A stretch of DNA of 64,000 nucleotides. Source: Agapetus fuscipes. Lineage: Eukaryota > Arthropoda > Insecta > Trichoptera > Glossosomatidae. Shown here in pieces: positions 30,886 through 42,000 of the stretch. Numbering within the stretch: position 1 is the first letter of the stretch; every line of letters begins with the position of its first letter. The notes beneath the pieces were generated by a model. The model had not been told where the DNA came from. It saw nothing but the letters and a program-made list of their open reading frames with translations, and searched no databases. Where the stretch lies: positions 10,674,820 to 10,738,819 of the forward strand of contig OX637352.1 in assembly GCA_951799405.1 (NCBI GenBank). The letters run 5' to 3'. Made by a program: the position numbers and the translations under genes.

Positions 30886-31411
30886 AACATACACAATAAA
30901 TATCATTTTTAGAATCACTAAAAACTGGTATCAAAATTGATATGTAGTAGATACTTAATTGGTTTATCCGCCAAGAAATTAAAAAAAAAAATTGTATGGA
31001 AGTTGATTTATTGATTTTCGGGGGGCTTGTGTAGTTTTGATTTTGTTTTAATCTCGTTAGCAACGCCTGATTGGCTGCCTCCTTTAATTTGAAATTAGAA
31101 CAACTCCTCCCCCCCCCCGCCTTTGACCCACCCCCTTACGCTTTTAGAAGGCAGCTTCTCAAAAGCGAAAATAATTTCTCCCTATAATCTTGAAAACTCA
31201 ATTACGGACCTCGGAAAAACATCCCCTCCTAGGATCTCAAAACATTCGCATAGTAATTATTATTATTGATTTTTATTGAGCGCCTTTAATGAAAAAAACT
31301 TTAAAAGAAATTATGAAGTAAAAGTTACTTTGACCAAGGCCCGGTATTCTTCAACGTTAGCATAGCGACTTTATACTGAATAAACTGGTGATTTTGGTCG
31401 TTGGTAACGGC

Positions 31412-32054
31412 TGTTATGTTATTTTAAAATAACATAGAAAGAACAATCTCGAAGTGTACAGTGTGTTTTGTGGGCCAAACGGAGCCGAACGGTCACGGAA
31501 GCGGCCAAACTGCGCCGTGCGAACTAGTCGGGCCGTCGCTCATCAGTTCTCGGCAGGATGTGAGCAGGGTCAGATGTCGGCAACCAAGCACCAAGTGGTG
31601 CAAGAGGGGGCAATACCATGGAGCTCCCTCCTCCCCATCTACTTGGATTTCCTGCCAGCAAGGCACCCGCCTAGTGGACCAGAGACGTTCATAGGAGCGC
31701 CCACGCAGGGGCTCAAACGCGTGGAGGCGTCCGCCTCGTGAGCTGCCGCTAGCCTGGGGTGCTGCCCCAGGCCTTCAGTTCGGAACTCCTGTCAACAGAG
31801 TAGGGAGTGTTTTAGTGACAAGGTGCAGGTCAGGTCATTCCCTTATTTTCCCTTTTTTTCCCCATATTACTAAAGTAAATAAACCCTTATTTGTTCATGT
31901 TAAACTTATCTTTAAATATACAACCCTTCCCAAAATACAAGTAAGAAACAAAAGGAAAGAATCTTACGCCCTGAGAGTGTGGCCGATGATAGCTAGCCGG
32001 AGTAAGTATCCTGTAGGTACATCCTGGAAGGTACCCTCCAATTTAAGTATAACA
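31412..32054 (+). mobile_element. Solo LTR (copy 2 of 3)
   Basis: 643 bp, TGTTATGTTATTTTAAAATA to AAGTATAACA, with the 4-bp duplication CGGC at 31408-31411 and 32055-32058. It has small insertions relative to copy 1 (for example a repeated 'CCTG…GGTA' near its 3' end). Confidence 0.9.
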
Positions 32055-32077
32055 CGGCAAATAAATTTATTAATCAA

Positions 32078-32153
32078 GCTCCACCGGAAGTCGAAACCAG
32101 TACCTTCCGATTACGAGTGCGTAGCGTTAACCGCTTGTCTGCGACCGATCTAA
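32078..32153 (-). mobile_element. tRNA-like SINE head fragment
   Basis: The minus strand has AGATCGGTCGCAGACAAGCG, GGTTAACGCTACGCACTCGT and AATCGGAAGGTACTGGTTTC, in the layout of the SINE-C head but divergent. Confidence 0.5.
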
Positions 32154-32287
32154 GCACAAATTCAAAAATAATAAAACAAAGTTTTACCTTTATGTGTTGA
32201 GTTGAATAACTCAAGCGCTTTCTGCGGGTTAAAACACCATTTTTAACATTTATTCCTTGTTCCTTGTCAAATTGATTGAAAAACCAA

Positions 32288-32688
32288 ACAGGGCCATCCA
32301 CACGCTTCTGCGTGCGTCTGTGTGTGTTCGAATAAGCAAGCATGGCGGACATCCAGCTTTTAGCTATAACATTTGGATTAACTTATTTTTATTTTTTTTA
32401 AAAACTAAACAAAAAGAGAGACACTAAAAAGAAACAAATAATTCGGCAAAGACGATGGTGGATGATCGAAATTCATAGAAACCGTACCGTACCAGAATGC
32501 GCGCGCACAAGTATGTGTGTGCCTGGCATGCGCATGCGCGAATTCCCTTTGACTTGCGTCAAAAAACCGACACTGGTCGGATCGGCGACAACCAAGCCAA
32601 GGCGGCACAAACCACGCCCCAAGCCGAGCCAAACGGCCGTCCACACGCTTGGCTTGTAATGGCTTGGCAAGCGTGTGGATGCCCCATA
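32288..32688. mobile_element. TIR DNA element (~400 bp)
   Basis: Left end GGGCCATCCACACGCTTC; right end, reverse complemented, GGGGCATCCACACGCTTGCC. An inner repeat of the end sits close to the right terminus (CCACACGCTTG at 32641), making a terminal hairpin. No transposase frame. Confidence 0.72.
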
Positions 32689-32758
32689 AGGCTCACCTTC
32701 ATGCTGTAAAAATTTGCTCACTTTCGCCTATGCCACCCCGTTTCAGGGAAGGATGGCA
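32689..32758 (+). repeat. RepA 5' part, split by LINE insertion
   Basis: CATGCTGTAAAAATTTGCTC to TTTCAGGGAAGGATGGCA. The same copy resumes at 34910. Confidence 0.82.
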
Positions 32759-34606
32759 ATTCAATGTCGAAAACGTTTTATAAAAAATACGGAAGACCAC
32801 ATCAAAACTGACCCATGTAATTTTTGGAGTTATGTCAAATCAAAAAGGGGTGCATCGGAAATTCCTAATGAAATGACCCTGGACGATCAAAAGTTTTCTA
32901 ATGGTCTCGATATTTGTAATGCATTTGTCGATTACTTTAATTCCATTTATGAAGCCCCTGTTCCTGATAACCATCTACCTAAACACAATGGAATCGATGG
33001 TGTCTGCGACATTGCCACTATTATTGTATGTGAAAATGATGTCCGCAAACATCTTCTGGCAATAGATGGTCGTAAAAGTGCGGGAGCAGATAAAATACAT
33101 CCATTATTTGCACTGAAGTGTTCAGAGCAATTGGCTTACCCACTCACCCTTATCTTTAAAAAATCCATTACTGAGGGTGTTTTCCCCAGCCTGTGGAAGA
33201 CAGCAATCGTTTCTCCAATACACAAATCTAACAGCAAAACTGACATCACCAATTATCGACCCATCTCTAAACTCTCAGTCTTTAGTAAAATCTTTGAAAA
33301 GATTGTGTATCATCAAATATTTTCTGCAGCTCGTCCTCATATTATTTCCCAACAACATGGTTTCATAAACAAAAAATCCACTGAGTCCAATCTATTAGAA
33401 TTTACCGACCAAATTTTTGAAGCATTCAAAAATAAAAATCAAGTTGATGTAATCTACACCGATCTTTCTAAAGCATTCGACAAGATTGATCATAACACTC
33501 TCTTGAGGAAACTTGCTAATTTTGGAATTCATGGTGATCTACTCAGATGGACTTCTTCTTACCTAAGTAACAGAAGCCAAGCAGTAGCTACTAAAGGTTT
33601 CATATCTAATTTTCTTCCCATATCTTCCGGAGTCCCTCAAGGCTCACATCTTGGTCCTTTGTTTTTTGTAATATTCATTAATGATATTATCGATTACGCT
33701 CCAGATTGCAACTTACTTATTTATGCTGACGATGCAAAAATCTTTAAAAGAATAACCTCACAATTGGATTGCAACCTGCTTCAACAAAGTTTGAACAAAA
33801 TTGAAAAATTATTTTTATCAAACCATCTTAGCCTTAATATTGACAAATGTAAGGTCATGACATTCAGCAGAAAAACAAATAACATATTTTTCAATTATAA
33901 ATTTGGCAATATGCCCCTTCACCGTACCAATCTAATTAAAGATTTAGGAGTGCTGCTTGACAGCAAGCTGGAATTTCATGAACATATTCAACATGCTGTT
34001 AATAAATCTTTTAGTTTACTTGGTTTCATTCTGCGACTAAGTAACGAATTTAAATCAACAGAAACCATCAAAATGATTTTCAATTCATTCATTAGGTCAC
34101 GATTAGAATACGCGTCTATTATCTGGAATCCTCATTACAAAAATCAAATTAATTTGATTGAAAGTGTCCAAAGAAAACTTATTAGGTATCTTAATTATAA
34201 AAATTATAGACGCTCTTATTTTTCTCATTACTATCTTTCATCTTGTTCTTTTTATTCTATTCAAACTTTGGAATCTCGTAGAACCTACAGGGATGCACTT
34301 TATATTTACAAAGTACTAAACAATCAAATTGACTCACCATACATCCTCAGTAAAATGTTTATTAATACACCAATTATTAACACAAGACATCCTTCTCTAT
34401 TCCATACTAATATACATTCAACAAATTATCTTCAAAATACCTACATCACCCGCACCTGCTCTTTATTAAATACCTTACACTCTTTTGACTTTTTCCACAA
34501 CTTTAATGTAATCGCCTTTAAAAAAATGTTTTTCTCTGTTCCGCCTATGGCTACTGTCACTTCGCTCGATGCTCAAAGTTTAAAGTCCATCAGTCCTGCT
34601 ACTTAA
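32759..34606 (+). CDS. LINE reverse transcriptase, 5'-truncated ORF2
   Basis: Open for ~615 codons of LINE origin to a TAA at 34604-34606. Upstream codons back to an ATG at 32714 belong to the host RepA copy, so that ATG is accidental. Order of motifs: DPCNFWSYVKSKRG linker; GRKSAGADKIHP; FPSLWKTAIVSPIHK; NYRPISKLSVFSKIFEKIVY; QHGFINKKSTESNL; VIYTDLSKAFDKIDH (RT domain A); SGVPQGSHLGPLFFVIFIND (domain B); LLIYADDAKIF (domain C, catalytic YADD); and the thumb with EFHEHIQHAVNKSFSLLGFI. The APE endonuclease is missing. Cut off by incomplete reverse transcription, it cannot transpose by itself, but the RT frame has no lesion, so the insertion is probably recent. Closest in style to the intact element at 43090-45984 but clearly a different family. 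Confidence 0.9.
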   Translation: MQCRKRFIKNTEDHIKTDPCNFWSYVKSKRGASEIPNEMTLDDQKFSNGLDICNAFVDYFNSIYEAPVPDNHLPKHNGIDGVCDIATIIVCENDVRKHLLAIDGRKSAGADKIHPLFALKCSEQLAYPLTLIFKKSITEGVFPSLWKTAIVSPIHKSNSKTDITNYRPISKLSVFSKIFEKIVYHQIFSAARPHIISQQHGFINKKSTESNLLEFTDQIFEAFKNKNQVDVIYTDLSKAFDKIDHNTLLRKLANFGIHGDLLRWTSSYLSNRSQAVATKGFISNFLPISSGVPQGSHLGPLFFVIFINDIIDYAPDCNLLIYADDAKIFKRITSQLDCNLLQQSLNKIEKLFLSNHLSLNIDKCKVMTFSRKTNNIFFNYKFGNMPLHRTNLIKDLGVLLDSKLEFHEHIQHAVNKSFSLLGFILRLSNEFKSTETIKMIFNSFIRSRLEYASIIWNPHYKNQINLIESVQRKLIRYLNYKNYRRSYFSHYYLSSCSFYSIQTLESRRTYRDALYIYKVLNNQIDSPYILSKMFINTPIINTRHPSLFHTNIHSTNYLQNTYITRTCSLLNTLHSFDFFHNFNVIAFKKMFFSVPPMATVTSLDAQSLKSISPAT

Positions 34607-34909
34607 AATTCTTTATACTTATATTAACTATTGATTTGCATTATTTGTTTTATTTTTTTATTAAATATTTCTCGAATTTGTACCTACTTGTATTATACAT
34701 CTTTTTACTTATATTAATTGTTGTTTTACATTGTTTTTTTCTTAAGTATTTTTTGTATTTGTAATATGTTTGTAATTACTTATTAATATTAATTTCGAAT
34801 ATTTCATATTTTGGTTTTTTTCTGTTATCACATTTGTATTTATAATCTTATAACTTAATGTATCAAAACTGTTTTGAAATAAAATTTATAAAAAAAAAAA
34901 AAAAAAAAA
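32759..34909 (+). mobile_element. 5'-truncated LINE (jockey/CR1-type) with poly(A)
   Basis: Inserted into a RepA copy (5' part to 32758, 3' part from 34910). It ends with AATAAA at 34878-34883 and a ~20-nt A run to 34909. Truncation has removed ORF1 and the endonuclease. Confidence 0.88.
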
Positions 34910-35055
34910 GTTGCAAAGTTGTTATTTATGTAAGTTTGTTTATTTTGTAAGTGCATATTTAGCATGTGCGAGCGTGAACTACCATAAGACTGCTTGTAAA
35001 AATGCATTAATTATGAGCCTATCGATATGCCTTTGAAACTTAGATTATAGATCAA
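34910..35055 (+). repeat. RepA 3' part, split by LINE insertion
   Basis: GTTGCAAAGTTGTTATTTAT to TTGAAACTTAGATTATAGAT. Continues the copy broken at 32758. Confidence 0.85.
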
Positions 35056-35164
35056 CCCCCCCCCCCCCCCCAGTTTCAGGGAAGGGCGGCAGGAGTTGCA
35101 AGGTGGAGTGTCCTTGGTGGGCGGCTACACCAATTAATGATATTGTATGATGGCATGTATTATG

Positions 35165-35425
35165 ACACATATTGTATGCGGCTGACCACCCATGCTGTAG
35201 AAAATGGTTCACTTTGCCAATGTCACCCCTGTTTCAAAGAGTGGGCAGGTGGGCAGGAGTTGCAAGGTGTATGTTCATTTGAGATTGGTTTTTAAATTAT
35301 AAGTCCACATGCGGCATGTGTGAGCGCGAACTTATACGTGTCTGCTTGTGAAAATGCATATAATGCGAATCTTTAATGTAACATATATTTGTAACTTAGA
35401 TTAAATTAGATAAGACACAATTGCG
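35165..35425 (+). repeat. RepA copy, complete
   Basis: TATGCGGCTGACCACCCATG to TGTAACTTAGATTAAATTAG. Confidence 0.85.
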
Positions 35426-35439
35426 ATAGAGGATCGCAA

Positions 35440-37290
35440 ACGTGCAATTTTTCTAAAGTTTCATATCTCTGAGACTGAAGACCTTAAAGGCAGGATGTCT
35501 GCTTGCATCATGGAGGTGGGTGGGTGGATGAAGCAAAACGGCCTTATCCTCAATGCCAACAAGACCGAACTTATGTGGTCGGCCACATCCAGGCGCGATC
35601 ACCTCCTGGATAATGGGGTACCTCTCTCCATTGGGGGAAGTTTGATCCAGCCTTCTAACTCTGTGAAACTTTTGGGAGTTATGCTGGATCGGAATCTCAC
35701 AATGGAGGAGCAGGTTGACAAAACAATAGCCGTTTCATTTTTTGGCCTACGCCAAATAAGAGCTATCAGGAGGTGTCTACCGCCGGGTGTGGTTAAAACA
35801 TTGGTGAGTGTTTATGTGATGTCCCGAATTGATTATTGTTCCACACTTTATATCGGCCAGTCAAAGAAGCAACTGAACAGATTTCAGTCTGGTTTGAATG
35901 CGGCCGCAAGACTGATCTTCGGGATGTCCAAATTATCTCACATCACTCCACTGTTAAAAGAACTACATTGGCTTTGTTTTCCTGAGAGGGTGGTCTACCG
36001 TGTGTGTTTGATGGTATTTACAGCCCTAAATGGTTTGGCTCCATCATATCTGGCAGACATGTTTTCCCCCGTTGAGGTGAGTGTGAGGGGGCGGACACTT
36101 AGGTCAGCGGGGTGTCAAGCTGTCAGGTTGATGCAGCCTCGCCGTCAAATATGCACTAATAATAATAATACAGTATTTTTATAGCGCCTTTTCATGACTC
36201 TTGGTCATCCCAAAGGCGCTTGCTCATATGAGCGCGCGAACAGGTGGGTCTTCAACCCCTTTCTAAAAGTACTCTCCAGATCCATTTCGCGCAGGTCATC
36301 TGGGAGGCCGTTCCATATCGTTGGAGCAGCCACCTTGAAGGCTCGATCTCCAAAAACGGTCTTCTTTTTCCTTCTTGGAAACTCTAGCCGACTGCGACAT
36401 GATGCTGCTGATCGCAGTGTTGCTGTTCTGCTGCTTGTGGTGGCTGGAGTTATCATATCCTTTAAATATTTCGGTGCGGTCCCACGCAGGCTCTTGAAGA
36501 CCAGCAACCCTATCTTATACTGGACCCGTTCATGAATCTTGAGCCAGTGAAGAGACTTCAGGTGCGGCGTAATATGGCAAAACTTTGAGGCACCATGTAT
36601 AAGTCTGGCCGCGGCATTCAGTACAGACTGGAGTCTCTTCAGCTGGCTCTGGGGCTGTCCGGCATATACGCCATTGCAGTAGTCGATTTTCGACAGCACG
36701 AAGGCATTGACAACAGTTTTTAAGGCCTTTGTTGTCAGATTTCTTCTGATTGCTCTAATTTGTCGGAGAGCGAAGAAACCTGACTTAACTGTTTTGCCAA
36801 TTTGCCTATCGAGTACCAAGTGCTGATCAATTTCCACTCCAAGAACTCGGACATGGGTTGCTGGGATGACAGCACTACCACATATGTCAACCGGAGACTG
36901 GTCAAGGAGGGGCTTACGCCTCCTGGTCACTAGGTATAGTAGTTCTGTCTTGTCTGGGTTAAGGATCAGTTTGTGCGATGCCATCCAGTGCCCTATCCTT
37001 TCGATGCCTCCTGCAATTTTTTGAGATGCTTCTCGCATTTTCTCAGGCTCACACTCCAGGTAAATTTGGCAATCGTCTTGGGGATCGCGCTTTCCGGTTT
37101 GCGGGACCAGTGGAGTGGAACAGACTGCCACCCGGAGTGAGGGTTTCGGAATCTGTTGGCATTTTTAAAAAAAGCACTCAAACAGCACCTTTTTAAAATA
37201 TCTCATTCATGATTAGGAGGGCCCTTGAGGTGTGACATACACAAAAACGGCGCTCTTTTGTCATGTATTAAATTTTAATTAAATAAATTA
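35440..37290 (+). pseudogene. L2/CR1-like LINE (outer copy), interrupted
   Basis: Plus-strand frame from ~35495: GWMKQNGLILNANKTELMWS, VKLLGVMLDRNLTMEEQVDK, MSRIDYCSTLYIGQS, GLNAAARLIFGMSKLSHITP, ELHWLCFPERVVYRVCLMVF and RGRTLRSAGCQAVRLMQPRR, breaking off at ~36150. It resumes at ~37062 with FGNRLGDRAFRFAGPVEWNR then LPPGV…FKKSTQTAPF. This is the RT thumb and C-terminal part of an L2/CR1-group protein. The catalytic core is missing. The 3' UTR (GGGCCCTTGAGGTGTGACAT, CAAAAACGGCGCTC) is the same as the SINE-C C1 tail. A second LINE fragment is inserted, inverted, at 36151-37075. Confidence 0.85.
36151..37077 (-). pseudogene. L2/CR1-like LINE fragment nested in another
   Basis: On the minus strand, a frame of ~290 codons runs from DDCQIYLECEPEKMREASQK (just inside the catalytic (A/Y)ADD) through MASHKLILNPDKTELLYL, VRVLGVEIDQHLVLDRQIGK, NAFVLSKIDYCNGVYAGQPQ, SVLNAAARLIHGASKFCHIT, TVFGDRAFKVAAPTIWNGLP and a stop after ARSYEQAPLG. 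The 3' end GGCGCTATAAAAATACTGTA is followed by a TTATTATTATTA tail at 36161-36175. No frameshift or stop is seen in the retained part. Its 5' end coincides with the outer LINE at AAATTTGGCAATCGTC, a microhomology junction. Confidence 0.87.
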
Positions 37291-37295
37291 TCCTC

Positions 37296-37326
37296 ATATA
37301 TATATATATATATACATATATATATT
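37296..37326. repeat. (TA)n microsatellite
   Basis: About 15 TA units, upstream of gene 2's start-codon exon. Confidence 0.8.
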
Positions 37327-37425
37327 TCGGAGTGTTATTCCATATGGTATTTTCAACACTTTATGAATGAAACAACAAACACAAACCCTACAAAATCTAC
37401 TTTATGAATGATTTTCTTTTTTCAG

Positions 37426-37620
37426 GAGCGTCTATCCAAGGAGTGAAGATGATGATGCCAGACGATGAATACGTCCAGGAGGTCTTTCTCCGCACCAGCG
37501 AGGAAAAGCACAGGGCTGTCGTGGAGTCGCTGGACGTCACAGAAGCCCAAATGTTGGACAGCATCAATATCATCAAGGACTGGTGCGCGCAGCAGCCACA
37601 TTTCCCCAAAATCCTTTTCT
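37426..37620 (+). CDS. Gene 2 exon with start codon
   Basis: Acceptor TTCTTTTTTCAG, a 23-nt leader and then ATGATGATGCCAGACG. It codes 57 residues plus one base: MMMPDDEYVQEVFLRTSEEK … KDWCAQQPHFPKILF. Donor GTAAGT. MITE-F begins 59 bp downstream. Confidence 0.92.
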
Positions 37621-38961
37621 GTAAGTAAAATGAACTACAATTTGCAAGGGTTCAATTTCATAACAATTTGATTAAACATCGACGGTTAAAAGGAAGTAAG
37701 TTGGTCAAAAATGACTTATGAATGCTGTCCTACTTAAAAAATTTCGCTCTTTCTAATGCGTTAATTCTCACAGCTCTACGATGTTTTTTTGTTGTTGTTT
37801 ATGCCCAAGCAAACAACTACGTTTTAGAAGTATGGTTTTGTTGTAACTGACAAGATTTTGGCCTTTTTTGTGTCCTAAAGGCGCTTGCAACATAAAAAAA
37901 AAACGTAAAACCACATTAATAGGAATGCTTATAAATGCCTTTATTTTTTTTAAGAGCTGTTTTGATTTTAACGCTATGATAAAAAACAAAAAAAGTTGTG
38001 CCATTTTTTTGCAATCTCGAACTTTAAACTGCTCTCCTGAACAATTTAGTCTTGTGTCGCTTATGCCCTACTTTCTTTTAACCGTCGATATATTTTAGGA
38101 TTAACCCACATTTGGTTCACAGTTAAGCTTTCGTAGTGTTTCAATGAACGACTTGGGTACTTATCCACCTTCAAAGCACTGCGATCTGTATTTATAGGTG
38201 AATAAAGGATACTCTGGCATACACCAGACCATGGAAGAATCTTCTAAGTGAGAAGCTTCGAGCTAACACTAGTGAGGTTTCGACAGAAATGAGGTGTCCT
38301 GTACCAGGACATGCAAACAAAACAAATTTGTCGATTCTGTCCGTCCCTCTGTCGGTCCGTCCGTCCATATGTATGTCCCAGCAACGCAAAAACGCAACTA
38401 AGCTACACATTTAGTGTAACTTTTTGCCGCACTATCCCCGAAGGAATCGCATGTGGCGAGTTGAACCTATTTATTTTTACAGGTAAGGGGGCCGGCCTTA
38501 CGCCAACCACTTTAGTTGAAGGGGGGGTGTCTCAGCTCCCTAGAGGGCTGATACTTATTTATTTTCAAGGCTGAGTGAACCTTGCCGGTATTTTATTTTT
38601 TGGTGTTTGAAATAAACACTGAAACGGAAAATCATTTCTGACACCCTCGGCGGGATATGAACCCGAGATCACGGCATGGAATGCAAGTACTCTACCAACT
38701 GAGCTGAAGCCGAAATTACTAATTGTAGACACCATTTTTTTATGTTTGTGTTTTTCTTAATATGATAATTTTCCAATAATTATACGAAATCTTAGCAAGC
38801 GCACACATTACTAAGTAAAAGTTAAATCTTATTTATTTTCCTCATAACTAACCACGATGACTGTTTTTCTTTCAGTCTCTGATGACTTTTTGTTCCTAAT
38901 AACTTGATTATGGTTTTTCTCATCGACTTAGATGTTATTGATGAATTGTTATTGATGAATT

Positions 38962-39014
<53 letters not shown>

Positions 39015-42000
39015 CTATAAAGACTTCACAGACTATTAACTCACACAGACAATCCTCAACACACAAGTATATATTCGTTACAATATTATTAATATTCCAG
39101 ACTCCTGGTTTTAAGCCCATAATTTCAAAATAAATGACTCTGGAGGAAATGAAAGAAGTTTGTAAGGACAGAAAGAAATGGCGGTTAATCTGTGATGTTG
39201 GCGGCTAGGGTTTTTTAAATTAAAATTTGTTTTCTGTTAGTTTTTGATGTCCATACATATTATAATTTAATGATTTTAAAAATGTAATTTGTCATGTATG
39301 TTCCTTGACTTATAGGTTGGTATGCGGCTGACCACCCATACTGTGAAAAAATGGTTCACTTTGCCAATGTCACCCCTGTCTCAGGGAAGGACGGCAAGAG
39401 TTGCAGGGCTTATGTTCATTTGAGATGGGTTCTTATAATGTAGGTCCACATGCGGCATGTGTTAGCGCGAAATTATACATGTTTGCTTGTGGGAATGCAC
39501 ATAATATAAATCTTAAATGATATATAAGACTAGGGGCGTTGCCCCTGGCTGCTACGCAGCCCAACCCCTTAACATTTGGTGAATGTGTATATTGCGCATA
39601 GTTTCCTCGCGTTAAAATTCGGAAAACATGTAAAATAAAAACATGCAGCCTTTGTAAAAGAAAATCGACCACCCATAGTTTAAAAAATGGTTCACTTTGA
39701 AGATTTCAGCTGTGTTTCAGGGAAGATTGGCAAGAGTTGCAGGGCTTATATTAATTTGAGATTGGGTTTTTATGTTGTAAGTCAACATGCATTATGTGTA
39801 AGCGTGAACTTATAAATGTCTGCTTGTGGGAATGCATTTAATATGAATCTCGATTGGTATGTATCTTTGCAACTTAGATTATAGAACTTAACAAAATAAT
39901 TTCCTTGACTTATAGGTTAGTATGTGGCTGACCACCCATACTGTAAGAATGGTTTACCATGAAAATTTTATCTCTGTTTGAGGAAAAGTCGGCAAGAGTT
40001 GCAGGGCTTATGTTCATTTGAGATTAGTTTTTTATTTTATAAGTCCACATGGGGCATTTGTAAGCGCGAACTTATACCTGTCTGCTTGTGGGAATGCATT
40101 TAATATGAATCTCAAATGGTATGTATCTTTGCAACTTAGATTATAGAACTTAATAAAATAATTTCCTTGACTTATAGGTTAGTATGTGGCTGACCACCCA
40201 TACTGTAAGAATGGTTTACAATGAAAATTTTATCTCTGTTTGAGGAAAAGTCGGCAAGAGTTGCAGGGCTTATGTTCATTTGAGATTAGTTTTTTATTTT
40301 ATAAGTCCACATGGGGCATTTGTAAGCGCGAACTTGTACCTGTCTGCTTGTGGGAATGCATTTAATATGAATCTCAAATGGTATGTATCTTTGCAACTTA
40401 GATTAAAGAACTAAACAAAATAATTTCCTTGACTAAAAGGTTAGTATGTGGCTGACCACCCATACTGTAAGCAATGGTTCACAATGCAAATTTTATCTCT
40501 GTTTGAGGAAAAGTCGGCAAGAGTTGCAGGGCTTATGTTCATTTGAGATTAGTTTTTTATTTTATAAGTCCACATGGGGCATTTGTAAGCGCGAACTTAT
40601 ACCTGTCTGCTAGTGGGAATGCATTTAATATGAATCTCAAATGGTATGTATCTTGCAACTTAGATTAATGAACTAAACAAAATAATTTCCTTGACTAAAA
40701 GGTTAGTATGTGGCTGACCACCCATACTGTAAGCAATGGTTCACAATGCAAATTTTATCTCTGTTTGAGGAAAAGTCGGCAAAAGTTGCAGGGCTTATGT
40801 TCATTTGAGATTAGTTTTTTTATTTTGCAAGTCCACATTGGGCATTTGTAAGCGTGAACTTGTACCTGTCTGCGTGTGGGAATGCATTTAATATGAATCT
40901 TAAATGGTATGTATCTTTGCAACTTAGATTATGTAAAGAAATACACAAAATAATTTTCTTGACTTATAGGTTGGTATGAGGCTGACCACCCATACTTTAA
41001 AAAATGGTTTACTTTGCAAATTCACCTTTGTTTCAGGGAAGGTTGGCAAGAGTTGCAGGGCTTATGTTCATTTGGAATGGGCTGTTATGTTGTAAGTACA
41101 CATGCAGCATATGTAAGCGGGAACTTATACATATCTGCTTGTGGGAATGCATTTAATATAAATCTTAAATGATATATATCTTTGCAGCTTAGAATAGATT
41201 AGATTAGAACTTATACATGTCTGCTCGTAAGAATGCATGTAATATGAATCTCAAATGTTATATATGTTTGCAACTTAGATTACAGATTGAAATCCATTTT
41301 TATTTGGCTTTTTTTTTATTTTTAATTTGCATGAAATAAAAGAAAATGTAAAAAAAACTTTTACGTTTTGCCGCTAGATGTCAATATTGTTCCATACATT
41401 TTTAGTATGAACAAACAGATTAATTCCTAAAAGTTTTCATACATTTGTAAACACACACGCGTAAGCTCGCCGCATTGCAGCATATATACAAAAATTAATT
41501 TGCTATAGAGCATGAATGTGTTTCATCTGCTGTGATGGCATTGATTTTGAAAATCGAAACTCGACGACGAATGACGACGACGAAGGGTAATATAATAAAG
41601 GATATCTAAGATATCATGATATAATGATATATAAGATATCGCTCCAATTTATATTTTTACTTAAAGATTCCAGATTATTATATGATTCAAACATATAGAA
41701 GATTTCATATATAATAGACTAAGCATAAAAATAAAAATGAACTGCAAGTTATGCACGGATGTCGTTGCCGATGGCGTAAGTTGTGGGAAATGTTCTTCGG
41801 TACTACAGAAGTAAATTTCCGCAAATTGAGTGTTGAGAGGAAGAAGAATTGGAAATGTGCTGACTGCAGAGTGAAGAGTGCTCCTTCATCATCGGCAACC
41901 GTGGTGTCTCTGGATGATACTCAATTACAAAAGAAGGACTACCTTCTAAATGAATTGAAGGAGATGCATGAGGCACTCAAACTCCTCTCTTCGCTTCCTG

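Noticed and set aside
32404..32721. Overlapping 65-82 codon frames on both strands
   Set aside because: They lie in the GC-rich end of a TIR element and have no motif.
39301..41290. CRISPR array
   Set aside because: Units are 262-bp full tandem copies without unique spacers, in a eukaryotic intron.
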